Of a stretch of 64,000 nt of DNA, positions 49,361 to 61,400 are shown in pieces. The translations under genes and the position numbers were made by a program. Source of the DNA: Stenopsyche tienmushanensis. Lineage: Eukaryota > Arthropoda > Insecta > Trichoptera > Stenopsychidae. The notes under the pieces are model-generated. The model had not been told where the DNA came from and did not search any database. It worked only from the letters and a program-made list of their open reading frames with translations. The stretch spans positions 62,001 to 126,000 of the forward strand of contig WACJ01000404.1 of NCBI GenBank assembly GCA_008973525.1. Direction: 5' to 3'. How positions within the stretch are numbered: position 1 is the first letter of the stretch; the number at the start of each line of letters is the position of its first letter.

Positions 49361-51832
49361 ATTCATAGTATGAGTGACGGTTGAAATTTTAAAAAAAACA
49401 CTTAATATGGCCGCTGTGAGCGTAATTGGACCACAAGACACTAAATTTTCAACTCACAAATCCTGCTGTCAATTCAATATTTCGAAGGAAGACGTAGCTA
49501 AAAGCACCAGGACGCCTAATAATAATAGAAAAATTGCGCCCAGAGATTCAAGAAATATTCCTGAATCGGCGTGGAGGATTCAAAACATCAACTGTGATTT
49601 ATCAGAACAAAATGACCATCAGAAAGACGACATATCATACGGGAACGATTCGGCGGAGGAGGAAAAAAGTGCCCTTTTCGGATCACACAGTGATTCAAAC
49701 TTACTCGGCTCTACGGATGTTTTATCGCAAATATCAAAACGGGATCACAAGGAGACTTGTAAATATATCAAATTGCCAGATAGGGATATCGAAGATGGAG
49801 ATTTCTCTCAACTGATATCTCCAGTTTCTACCACATTACCGAGCTTGGATGATACATCGGTTTCGATAGAGATAATCAAATCAGTCAAAAGGAAAAAGCG
49901 GAAAAAGAAGAAGTCCTATACGAAATTCATCTGTCCACCATATTTCATATTAGCAGCTAGTATAATAGAGGTACATATGGATTTTGTCATAAAATTAAAA
50001 TAATATTAATGCTAAATATTTGAATGAACAGATCATAGTTTTGTATTGGCCACTCGCTGTTCCAAATCATTGATGAAAATTTCTTTGCATTATGTCTTCT
50101 GATCTGCCTACGCTATAGATTGTGTGGAATCAAATTGAATCTATATAAATAAATTTAATTAAACTATCGAATATTTAAATAATCAAATTATTCTTCAACA
50201 GATTTCAGTGTATATTTGGGGAGGACCAGTCGCACAAGGGTGGTTGATGTATTCTCCACATCAGCGCGAGCAAGTATGGAGATTCATATCATATATGCTG
50301 CTCCATTCTGGAGTCATTCATTTGACGCTCAATATAATAATACAGGTATAATTGCAATATAAATAAATGCAAATTATGTGCACAATCAATCGGTTAACCA
50401 GTATTCCTGTATCTTTACAGACATTGCTTGCAACATTATTGGAGCTCGAACAGACATGGTGGCGTTGTGCTCTTGTATATTTATGTGGTGGAATCTGTGG
50501 TGCTTTGGGTGCTTCTGTTTTTCAGCCCACATTATATATGGTTGGGTCTTCAGCTGGAGTTTATGCCTTACTTATATCTCATGTTGCCAACGTCATAGTG
50601 GTGAGTATTCAAAAGAACCGTACTAAAGTTTACGACTGTATAATTTGTTTTTGTGTATATTAAAAAGTATTCTAAACAGCACACCAAACATTTCATGTAT
50701 GCAAAGCAATGAAAATATAAATATTTCATCAATATTTACATACACAATATTTGATATGGATTTTGGTTACAAGCCAATTGGAGATGCTCACATACAAAGT
50801 ATATAATATAGGACGAATCATAGCTTCTATTCATTGACTTGGCCAATTAATTCGATTCTATGGATCGTAAATTTGAATTGAAGTCCCAACTAGTAAATTA
50901 TGATTTCATACTAGCACCTTTGCGGTTTAATTTACATCGTTTGCATTCCTGTTAAATAAAGCAATAAACTGCACCATGTTAATCAAATCAGCAGCAAAAA
51001 TGGCACTCTGCTTATTTTGCAGTGCGATGACATCGCAATATAACACAATAGATTGTGATTTTCTTAGAATATCACTATTTTATAATGATTCATTCATTTT
51101 CATTTTTTTCAGAGATATTCAAGTATAAAATACAAGAGATTTAGATTATTTGCTGTAGCAGTATTAGCTGGATCAGATATAGCATTTTCAGTGGCCCATT
51201 GGTATTCAGATTCTGAAAGTCTACCGAGAATAGGATGGGCAGCCCATTGTACTGGAGCTGCAAGTGGACTTTCATTGGGTCTCATGTTCTTTAAAGGTAA
51301 CACATTATTGAAAATCCGTTTTTACTTTAACACGCTCGATATTGAAGAAAGTGTAATATGCTAGAATGGGTCTCGAAAGCTTATCCTTCCCAACATAGAT
51401 TCCTGATCAGCTGACGGTATGAAAGATCATACGATGGAAACTTTGATGATCTTTTTAATTGATTCACAATACAACTTGAGTGTGAAATACGACGTTGTCT
51501 TTCAAGACACCGTTGGTTTTTGCACCACATAGTGATTGTCTTTTAAATCAATTCCAATCAATTCCCGCCATCTGCTCAATCAGGCGGCTTGTATTACATT
51601 CAATCCAGATGATTCCTCGATGTTCCTTTTTTTTAAACGCTGAAAGATCAAATTTGGCTGGGGAGCCAGATGTGTATCCAACATTTAATAAGAAAAGTTT
51701 TTTATTTTTATTTCAGGCCAGGACGAAACGAATCCTTACGTCAGAATAGCAACGTGGACCACATCATTGACGATGTTCGTCGCAATAATTGCATCTATAA
51801 TATTCAATATATTTTATGTTGTTATACCTTGA
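49361..51832 (+). CDS. Rhomboid-family intramembrane serine protease, complete five-exon CDS
   Basis: Predicted 395-residue protein from five exons: 49407-49970, 50202-50345, 50421-50600, 51113-51296, 51717-51832, all with GT-AG borders and compatible phases (0, 0, 0, 1). Rhomboids cut membrane proteins inside the lipid bilayer; insect secretase rhomboids release EGF-type ligands in the Golgi. Residues 1-168 are a polar cytoplasmic tail ending in a basic run (KRKKRKKKK). Helix 1 spans the exon 1/2 join; WRFISYMLLHSGVIHLTLN carries the His/Asn of helix 2 (His228, Asn232); the catalytic Ser is Ser280 in GSSAG and the catalytic His is His341 in WAAHCTGAASG. A last helix precedes the end. The start at 49407 is the first in-frame ATG; a tiny ATG-stop frame (49370-49384) precedes it in the leader. 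Subtype (Rho, Stet or Rho-4) is not resolved. Confidence 0.9.
49407..49970 (+). CDS. Rhomboid exon 1: cytoplasmic tail and start of helix 1
   Basis: 188 codons, phase-0 donor ATAGAG/GTACAT. The tail is rich in Ser, Asp, Asn and Lys, without a recognised domain such as EF-hands. The positively charged cluster at residues 160-168 sits just before the hydrophobic CPPYFILAASIIE, consistent with cytoplasm-side anchoring. Confidence 0.85.
50202..50345 (+). CDS. Rhomboid exon 2: loop 1 and helix 2
   Basis: 48 codons between TTCTTCAACAG and CAG/GTATAA. Contains the WR motif (QVWRF) of loop 1 and the HxxxxHLxxN pattern of helix 2 that stabilises the catalytic site in this family. The acceptor chosen keeps phase 0; an alternative AG 5 nt downstream would break the frame. 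Confidence 0.85.
50421..50600 (+). CDS. Rhomboid exon 3: helices 3-4 with catalytic serine
   Basis: 60 codons. Helix 3 has the GxxxG-like GGICGALG; helix 4 has MVGSSAGVYALL, the GxSx motif with the nucleophile Ser280. Drosophila Rhomboid-1 has GASG at this place; Ser-Ala instead of Ala-Gly occurs in other family members. Confidence 0.88.
51113..51296 (+). CDS. Rhomboid exon 4: helices 5-6 with catalytic histidine
   Basis: 61 codons plus one base, acceptor CATTTTTTTCAG, donor AAAG/GTAACA. Helix 6 has the conserved AHxTGAxxGxxxGL pattern (WAAHCTGAASGLSLGLMFF), including the catalytic His341. Confidence 0.88.
51717..51832 (+). CDS. Rhomboid exon 5: last helix and stop
   Basis: 37 codons plus stop TGA (51830-51832); acceptor TTATTTTTATTTCAG. 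Reads NPYVRIATWTTSLTMFVAII then a hydrophobic end. No canonical AATAAA directly follows; AATAAT at about 51.89 kb is a possible polyadenylation signal. Confidence 0.82.
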
Positions 51833-53269
51833 TATACCTGTGATATTTTATTAATTGTTATCTATTTAAAAAATATTAACGTGTGTTCATAAATAATACA
51901 ATTTTTATCTATTACTATGTATATGGAGATGTTTTAGCATTTTGCGCTTTTAGTAGGTCTCAAATTTAATAAGTGCGTAATATTTTACAAAAAAATCGAA
52001 TTGAGAATATGAAGACTAACAATTACAAGACTTGATATTTGACTTCAAGAATGATCTTGATTTTGTAAAAATATTATTTTTATCAAAATCATCACATTAT
52101 ACTCGATCTACTGGCTGATTATTTTCATTAAACTGATCTGATAATCATATCTCATTTTATTTTTTAGCGAACTAAATGAAAACGCCATCTCGGGAAATCG
52201 ATCGCAATCCGCATATTGCATCGATCCATCAAATTCAGATGCAAATATTCTCAATCATATTAAAACGAATATCTATCAATTGTATTTACAATAGAAGATC
52301 ATTAGGTGTGATTTAATCTAACAACAATCAATCATTTTTTAACATCGCATTATTGTATAGTTTTTAATGGAAAAAACTTAAAAATCATGATCATCATTAA
52401 TCGAAATGACTGATCTTTTAATAAAATTAAGATAACGTATTTATAAGTGTTTTTATAAAATGTTTTATGTGATACAATTAACCAAGGGACGATTGTTCTG
52501 ATATCTGTAAATGTAAATATTAGATTTTTTTATATTCGAGCCATTGATCTGTGATTTTACTGAAATTGTCAGTATTTTATGTATGTACGTACATACAAAT
52601 TTTACGTTATTTTATCTGGTGCTTTTTAGATCCAAACATAATAAACCTTATGTGCTTAAGTTTATACATTTTTTATGGATGTATCATATTATTTATTATT
52701 ATGTTAATATTAATGCTTATTATGTGTAATTAATAATAATTTAAATCGCTTAAAATTCGTTTTATTACTAGAATTATATATCCACCCTTAGGAAAAAATT
52801 TGAGTTGTTCATAAGTCGGGGTTACGTCATTACGCTTAACAAACCATTTTATACTATATTTGTATTAAAGATAGGTGTTTTCCATGTTTATACGAGGAGG
52901 ACCCTTAATCGATATGAACATCGAGTCTGTTCAATAATTTTTAGTAGAAGAAGATACAAAAGAAGCAAATTTGGTGGATATGGCATTTTTGATAAATCAA
53001 AGGACGATAGTATTGATTGAAATCGATTTTGTCAAACTTAAACATCTATTGACAAAAATAAACGAACGAAAATGAATTTTTTTTGCAAGAAATAAAATAT
53101 AAAGTTCTAGATGCTGCCAAAGAATTTCAAAATATTAGAATATATGACTAAAAAGAAAATATTTCTATGTGGGTAATTCAACGGTGATTATTAGTGATGA
53201 TGAAAAAAATATTAGTAAAGCTAATATGTAATAATTTTTATTATTGAATCAATGAATATACGAGACATA
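51833..53269. other. Intergenic stretch downstream of rhomboid
   Basis: Very AT-rich. Short frames at 52.54-53.02 kb have no recognised motif. This is the 3' flank of the rhomboid gene. Confidence 0.3.
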
Positions 53270-53982
53270 TTCAGAAAGTAACTGTACTAGATTTTTATGT
53301 TTTTTAGAAAACGTATATTTGAAAAAAAAATACAGGATATTATTGATATACATGTTGACTATTTTATCACATAATCGTCATCCTGTTCAAAGCATGAAAT
53401 ATGTGGGGGGTGGTTCAAAATATCTCAACCAAATGATTTCCAGAACGCCTTGGTAGCTAAAGCTGTGTACGGACGGGCTTTGTCCTGCAAAAAGCACACT
53501 CCTCTCGTTAGCATTTTACTTCTTTTGAACGATTGTTTTTTAGGATCTCAAAATATCATTATGCATTGATAGTCTCCCCTTGAGGTAGAAATTCGACCAG
53601 AATGCTACCTTTTCGGTCCCAAAACACGGAGACCATGATTTTTTTCCTGAAATTGTGGTTTTGATTTTTTTGGCAGATGAGGAATTAGTGTTCATTATCT
53701 TTTTGACTTAGGCATGTAATGAGTCACCCATGTTTCATCTCCAATCATAATGGAACTTCAAGTCCCTCAAGAAACTTGTGGTCGCTATTGAGCTGCTCGC
53801 ACTTGCCGAGATTTCTTGTCAACATCTTTCACGCAACTCGACACTACAACGTAAGTTTACATCCTACCATATTCCTGTTATGCTAACTCTGTCAGGAGAT
53901 CTTCTTCTACCTCTCAGTATTGCCAGCCCTCAAAAAACAAAAACCACAGCCCGTTATAGTCACAGTACACTTACTTTCTGAA
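53270..53982 (-). mobile_element. Mariner element, family M2, copy 2 (decayed)
   Basis: 713 bp with ends TTCAGAAAGTAACTGTACTA and complement TTCAGAAAGTAAGTGTACT, TA on both sides. It is related to the 44.7-kb copy: the minus strand near the right end repeats its GTGACTATAACGGGCTGTGG and GATCTCCTGACAGAGTTAGC blocks. Transposase coding on the minus strand survives as a GDETWVTHY-like segment, VFWDRKGSILVEFLPQG and a GVCFLQDKARPYTA-like second catalytic region, all broken by stops. Confidence 0.88.
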
Positions 53983-54223
53983 TATTCCTTGTATATTTTT
54001 TATTCTTTTGAAAAGTAATATTTATATTCGGACAATTGTTAATAAAGAGTAATTTTTATGGCTATTCTTAAAATCAATTTTTATCCATAAAGCTTCTAAT
54101 TAGTAAATGGTTTCACAAAAGCATTGATTGCTAGACCACTTTAAAAGCAAATGGTGAAAAAAAATCTCTAGATCAATAGTGTTGTGAGATCTAGTAATAT
54201 TAATATATTTCCATTCGATCCAC

Positions 54224-54571
54224 TTGAATTTCAGAATTATCGGTTTTACACTTTTAACCATCGCAGGTGTTATTATCGAGTTTTTTTCGCCTTTCTGTGC
54301 GTATGCAAAATCGGGATGTGAACCCGCAACGATGAATAAGAGAGAGCCAACCAATAGCTTTGAGTGTAAGAAGACGTTTTCTTCCCGCCGGCTCCCCAGT
54401 AATCTCGCAGCTGAAATATATCTCTCAGCAGAAAATAAAAATCTTGTCCAAGAACGTCGACTTTATATTATTACTGCCTGCTCATCGTCCTCTTTATTCT
54501 TAGATTTTTTGCCATTTGATAAAAGAAAACGGGCTCACATTAGGTCGTCCAATTTGGAACATACGATTTAA
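54224..54571 (+). other. 115-codon open frame, possible exon, unknown
   Basis: Begins with a hydrophobic signal-like stretch (RIIGFTLLTIAGVIIEFFSP) next to an AG preceded by TTGAATTTC, then a basic and Ser-rich tail. The opening codon is TTG, and the opposite strand is also partly open (54100-54354). No family is recognised. It might be an exon of an unmapped gene or chance. Confidence 0.18.
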
Positions 54572-54599
54572 TCCCAATAGACTCTGTTCAAAATTCAGA

Positions 54600-55371
54600 A
54601 TGTGTTCTTGAATCGCTGGATTAAACCTTGTATACGATAAAATAAACAAAAGGTTTTTTATTATTATAAAAGCAATGGGTCAAAGAATTTTTAAAAATAT
54701 TTATTGTGAAGAAATCGAAATTAAAATACATTATAGAAACATAAAAAACAAAACATGACCATAAAGCACGTTTGACGATTTTATCTAATTAGTTCTACCT
54801 TTAAAACTACACTTATAGAAAAATACAAACAAATTTCTATTTGTTTGTTCATTTATTAAAATAAATATAACAAGTCAGATGTGGAATCTTAAAAAATAAA
54901 TATATAGTATTTTACACAAAAAAATTGTTTCTTAACTTTCAAGCTTAGGCTATTTATTCAAAAACTGCCCAGAGCATCGGCCATCCTTATTTCTTCCGCC
55001 ATTGAATTCATTCATCCTAATGTTTCAATCGGTCTCGATAGAGAACGATTAGCAATTCATTTAGTTCAGGAGTTTTTTTTTCTGCAAAATTGCTCAAACA
55101 ACACGTCTAACAATCACATTATTTGGATATCACACATTTTTATCATAAAAATCTTACCATTAAAGCATCCTTAATCTAATTCGTTGGAAAAATTTCACCT
55201 TAACACTCATTATTAAACCTAATTAACTAACCGAATAAAAAAATATTTACATTAAAATCATATTGTCTTTTATCCAAAATCGGGATAGTGGCTTATATAG
55301 TAAAGTGTGTCTTAATCAAATTGATTCGTCGTTAGGGCTAATCTCATGGGGTGTCTTTAAATGATGCCAGC
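54600..55371. other. 3' flank of the tenectin-like gene
   Basis: AT-rich, non-coding, presumably the 3' untranslated region of the minus-strand gene and beyond. Several AATAAA signals occur on the minus strand (for example near 54.85-54.90 kb), but which is used cannot be told. Confidence 0.35.
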
Positions 55372-55490
55372 TTAACATGTTAACGCTTTGCATTCGACGC
55401 CAATTTCAGTGCACATGCATTCCAGACAAGGACCGGATAGCTCAGAAATAATTCTTCCTACGCGGTACATCCTTCCGTAAATATTACATC
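55372..55490 (-). CDS. Tnc: Tenectin-like last exon: partial VWC module 5 and stop
   Basis: Starts AG/GATGT with the phase-1 signature of every other VWC exon: CNIYGRMYRVGRIISELSG then PCLECMCTEIGVECKALTC and TAA. It has only the first half of a VWC module (six Cys), lacking the CC..Y.C part. The preceding frame does not run into it directly (see the 19-nt interval). Confidence 0.8.
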
Positions 55491-58400
55491 CTGCCAATTT
55501 CAATAGTACCTCCGCCGAAAGGTGAAGCCGGATCGATTGCTACAGTTGTAGGCTTCTTTTGGAATGAAGGCTTCGGCGCTTCCGTAACCGTAACAGGCGG
55601 AAGCGGAGAGAACGATATCTTATCGGCGGCTTGAGTCGTCGTTGATGGCGTTGTGGATGTCGAAGTATACTTGAACTTCGCTGGTCTGGTCATGGGATAA
55701 ACCAAAGGTTGCCTCGTCGTCGATTTTGAAAGCTTAGTGTAGTTTTTATGCAGTAAATTGGACGGATTCGTTGTGCGATTTGGTTTCAAATAAGAATATT
55801 TATGTGTATTTTTATATTGTGGATTGGTCGTTGTGGAGATTCTAGGCGTTGTAGAAGGTAATGGTGTGAATTTTGTGCTTCGAGTTGGTGATATCGTTGT
55901 TGTGTATTTAGTTGTAGTTGGTGTATATCTTTTAGTTATGCGTGTCGCAGGAGGTTTGGTTGTAGTATCAGAAGAATCGCCAAGCAAGAGTTTTAAGACA
56001 CTATCGAACGAAAAACCATCATCTGCATCTTCATCTAATTCTTCTGGCATGCACTGTGGTTTCGATTGGGTTCATATGATAAAAAGGTAAATCTTCTTTT
56101 TCAGTTTTGGCTTCGTAATTCGTCAACGAATTAAATAATTGCGGCTTGTATTCAGGTCTTAAAACAGTTGGAGTTGTCTCAGATATACTCTCTTGAGTCG
56201 TTACTACTATTGATGGTTTAGGAGTCGTCGATTTTGTAATGATTTGATCGGGTATCTGATCTGTTGTCGATGTGGTTGTAGTAGTTGGTTTTTTAGTCGT
56301 GGAGCTTGTACTAGAATAATAAGGCATCATATCCACTATAAGAGATTGAAGATCTGGTGCCGGTTCTGTTCTTATGACATCCTTGAAAGGATCCGGTGTA
56401 TCAATTCTGTCTGATATAGTTGCAACATTATGAGGCGATTGTATCATAGATTCATTGGGTGAAGAATTTTTTTCTTTTTGTTCATCTAAAAATAAAATAA
56501 ACACGTTATAAATCGCATAACTTTCATATATATTGATATAATAATCAAGAAATCATACTGCAAATTTCCACGCCACAACAAGAATTCTCTCCCTTTTCAA
56601 CAATTCTTCTGCATCCTAATTTTATAGGCGGACATTCAGGATCTTGGCAATGGATATCACCATAATAACAGAAGCAAACGACACAAGCATTTGGCTCGGT
56701 TATGAGTTCGCCATTTTTATATTTACGACCATTAGAAACACAATCGTCTAAAAGCAATAAATAAAATTATTATGATGAACGTTGAAGATGAGCAAAATAT
56801 ATGAGCGAAGAAATTTAATTATACCAGTATTGATTTTTGCTCGATCTGTAACCATAATGGTTGGGTCTGTGACTGGATTTGCAACATCAGGTTGCGTTGG
56901 ATAGCCCATATTATAATAAGAATCAAGAAGTGGTGGTTCTCTTGGTAAAAATCCACCTACACCCGATAAAAAATTTAAAATATTAATGCTTGCCATATAA
57001 ATACGATTGCAATTAAATCACCTTTATATATTACCTTCAGTTTCAATTGGGGGTGAAAATAAATTATGAGTATGGGCGTCGAAAGCAAATGCTGGATTTT
57101 CAGTCTGACTGTCTCCAGCAGTCAGAGATGGATAAACAGTGGGATCATATTTTTCGATATCATATGGCATTCCGTCATATTTATCATTCAGGATAGTTTG
57201 ATAAGTCGTGGCCTGAAATTTGTCGTTGATGTGTTGCTTGTAAATTATGGGATTCCTATTGAAGTTCGCCAAATGTAGTGAAGGAAAGCTCGTTGCGCTT
57301 CCCAAGTATTTATTATCATCCACGTAAGGAGGAAAAGTGGTCGGATTAAATGGGTATGTCGTTGAATGCTCCTTTTCTTTGTTCTTTTCCCTTTCTATTT
57401 CATCGGATTTTAGAACAGCATCGATCGCCAAAAAAGGAATGATCCTGGAATAATAATACACTATGAGCTCCAAATTCATACAATATTTTATTGTTTACTA
57501 TTTGTGTTCATCACATCTTGTAGATTATAGGAAAAACCTTTAACAACTGAGAAGACCTTCTTAAGGAAAGTTTTTTTTTTATGAAATCTCAATTTTAGAT
57601 ATCAAGGTAATTGGATGAAGTTTTTCCTCAGATTTAAGCTAAAAATAGATAGATTGATTGTACCATCACTTGGAAGAACGAAAATTGAGTAAATTTAGCA
57701 AAGATGATATCAGAAAAAGAATACGGAAGACGAATAAAATTATATCCATGCTGATATAGAATAAGAACTATTACGATTATGAGCTTAATAAATTATCTTA
57801 TATTTTCCATCTATTTATCCTAAAAAATCTCATGTGGAGATGTCTTATATTATTGAATTCCTTGTTTATAGAAAACTATTCATGTTAAATTAAGTATATG
57901 AAAAAATCCTGATGTTGAAAATATGTTTAAACCTTCAGAAATTAATGTGACCACATGGTAACGCTTATTAAAGATGTTTTATTTTGAATAACAATATAAT
58001 AGTATTTTTTATACTTACTGTAAATTAGGCAAGGAAGGCGGTAGTGATGATTTATAATCGTAATCATAAAAGTCATCCTTTTGGTTGTTCTTCTTCAAAC
58101 TTATGTTGAGGATTGCCTCGATTTCTGGCGGTATAGCAGCCACGGGACGCAAAGTAACGACGCTGGTATTCGTTGTGACGTATGTTGAAACATTTACCAT
58201 GAATATGTCATCGTCCTTTGGAATAATCAACGACGTCGAAGGAAATTTAGATCCGATGGTCAAAATATCTGTGACGTTTTCTTTGGACGTGCTGTTGGAG
58301 AATTTGGATTCTGAATTTATCGAATCTGTTAAATTTTCTCCGTTTATCGAAGACGAAGACAGGCGCTCTTGGATATCATCGTACGTTACGACGTCTGAAG

Positions 58401-61400
58401 AGTTCTTATTCACGACTTTGTTGGTGATGTTTCCGTCAAAGGAACTGATTTCTGTTGTACAATTGACTGTATCGTTTATGATGGTTTTTGAGCCATCAGC
58501 AATTAATGCATCACTTTCGCTGATGTTCAAGTTGGAAGATAAGCGATCTGCATCTGGCTTAGGAACATCGATCGAATCAGAAGTGTTTGTTTTATTTTCA
58601 GATGTTAAATTTAAGACTTCTTTCGCTTTGTTATCCAACGTTATAATGCTTGATGAATCATTTTTTAATGAATTCATTACGTTTTCAACGTTTGATTTTG
58701 ACATTACATCATCAATTACAGAATTATTCACAACATCAGTGGTAGTCTCAATGTCAACTGTTGTTATTGTTTCAGTTGTTATATCATCCAAGTCGCTTTC
58801 TACAACAGTTAATGTTTCATTCTTCTTTGCTTCTATTCTTCTATAGTTTCTTCCATCGCCGTTGAGTAAAATTTCAGCAATTTGCGATGGTGTTAAAGGT
58901 GTATCATCTGGAAAAGATCTTTCGCTTATAATATTTCCATCTTCGATGCTTTTTCGACGATCCTCTGGTGAAAGAAACAATTCGTTTCCGAAGTTCGTAT
59001 CAGTAAATTGATTACCTATAATAAGATAATGAAATTTTATCATGAAATATATATTAGATCTATTAAAAATATGTTTTTGACTTACTGCAATTATAGCTGC
59101 TTGCACAACATTCGCCTGGTAGTATATTTGGGGTACAACCCAATAAAGGTGGTGCACATGATAAAGGAACACATCTCACCATTTGTCTCATACAGAAACA
59201 ATTATCACATGGAGATTTGGCAATGCTGGTAATTTTTTCACCTTCAGGATAAAAAATTCCATCCACTTCACATCCTAATTTAAAAAAATATATAATTAAT
59301 TTAAATATATATTTTTGAAGTGAATTTTTTTATAGGGACAATGGGGTAAATTGGCTTGAACGCCACGAAAAGTGAAAATCCAAGCGGCGATTGTTCGGAA
59401 AGAGAGAGAATCGTTTGTAGTCTCTCCGTCTCCGTCGCATGCATCATAGATACGCTACGCGCATACGCTGAGCCACCTTTATCGTATGTGTGTCTATACG
59501 TAACGCAAATTAATCTCTAGAACAGCAACGCGTCTATTTTATTATATAATACACAAACACAACTTCATCTTTCAGTTAATGATTTCCGTTAATAAATGTA
59601 AAAAAAAACAGCAATACATAAAATCAAGTTTTCTTTAGGGTGTAGAAGTTTCACTTCTAACACGCGAAAGTATCAAATTTTTTTAAAAGTGAAACTTCTA
59701 TAGACGCTATCGAGCAAATTGACTTGAATGCCAAGAAAAAAGGGAACGCTTCCCCTTCTCTGACGCCAGAAGACAGGAAAAAGAGAAATAATCGTTTGTA
59801 ATCTCTTCGTTTCTGTCGCATACATCATAGACACGCTACGCTCACACGTTACGCTTCGCCGCCTTTACTGTGTGTGTGTTTGTGTCTATACATAGCATAA
59901 AGCAATCACTACATCAATAGCAAAGCTATTTTATTATATACTACACAAACACAACATATTTTTTAGCTATCAATATTCGTTATAAAAATAATGCATATTT
60001 TGCTATCAATTAAAAGCAAAACAATCAATTCAATACCATTTTCTCTATTTCCATCAGGAAGTATTGTAGTCGAAGTGGTAGCTAAATCATTATCGCAATC
60101 ATATCGCACAGGACAACATGCATGAGGAGCTCTACGTGGAACACAATCTTTAGGTGGTGGAAGACAACGAGGTTGAACACAACGTTCTTTCCCCCCAATA
60201 CAATAACAATATTCACAGCGTCGATCTGTCCACATCGCCGATCCACTGGCATACAAAGTACCATTAACGATGCATCCTGAAATTTAAAAATAATTCATAA
60301 TAAAGAGAATGGTCAGTCCTTTTATGATATATGAACATTGGACAAGGTCGCAAAACGGTGGTTTCGCGAACCAAACACGATTTGACAGTTCATCGTGTTA
60401 TTGTTAAACATCTGTTATCTTTTCGAGTATAAATGATCAAATATAGCCTTCGTTGTTGAATCATTGAATTGATGTGAATTTTTAACGTTTTGAACTATGC
60501 GTTAAGTGACGTTTTTGAATTTGAACTGGATTTCATGGCGCAAGCTTGAACATTGTGAGTACAAAATGTCAATGCTTTTGCAATTGCATGGGTGCCAGGT
60601 TTATATACAAAGAAAATACCTATCGCATTAATGTTCAATACATATTTAAATAATCCTATATGATTATCGTATATTTGTAATTGTGTCAATAATATAACCT
60701 AAAAAATACACGATAAAATGACAGTTGCGCTAAATCTCATTTTTTTGTAATGGTTCGTTTATTGGGTGGATCTCGAATAGTTTTATTATTAAATCCACAG
60801 ATGGCAATGGTTAATTTATATTTTAATCGGTATAAAATAGTGTATGAATACTGATTTATATAAATAAGATAATGATAATACCGTCTCCAAAAGCAGTATT
60901 ATTCACTGGAAATCCTGAGCTTGGTTCCGATCGGCTTATATGATTTGTAGATATTGCGCCATCTAAAATTAACATTTTAATATTAATATTATTTTGTATC
61001 AAATTCTGTTATTGTGGTTTTGTGGAGTACCACCATAAAAATGAAGATGGCAGCACTTTCTACGTCGTAACTTACCTTGGTCTGAATTTATGACTTCTTC
61101 TTTTTCTTAATGTAATAATATTTTTTAATTATTAAAATTTGGGTTATAAACATGTTTGTTTAAAAATTGATAATAATTTAATAAAAATTAATAAAACAAT
61201 TTGTAAGTGTGTGTCGATTTATTTTTGCTAATTGTATAAATTTTTTTTATTAACCAGTTAACAGCCACGCATGAAAATCTGATGCTGTTGATATTTTGAA
61301 TATGATTTAAACATATTATATTTGTTTTAACATATAAAAATGTCAATTATTAATATAATTTAAGACTATATTAACCAGAATTAAAATATGTAGTTTGTGA

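Noticed and set aside
58085..58846. 253-codon plus-strand frame
   Set aside because: Antisense of the acidic Ser/Thr tenectin linker exon, which has matching splice sites and phases; the plus frame is low-complexity Ser/Phe/Val.
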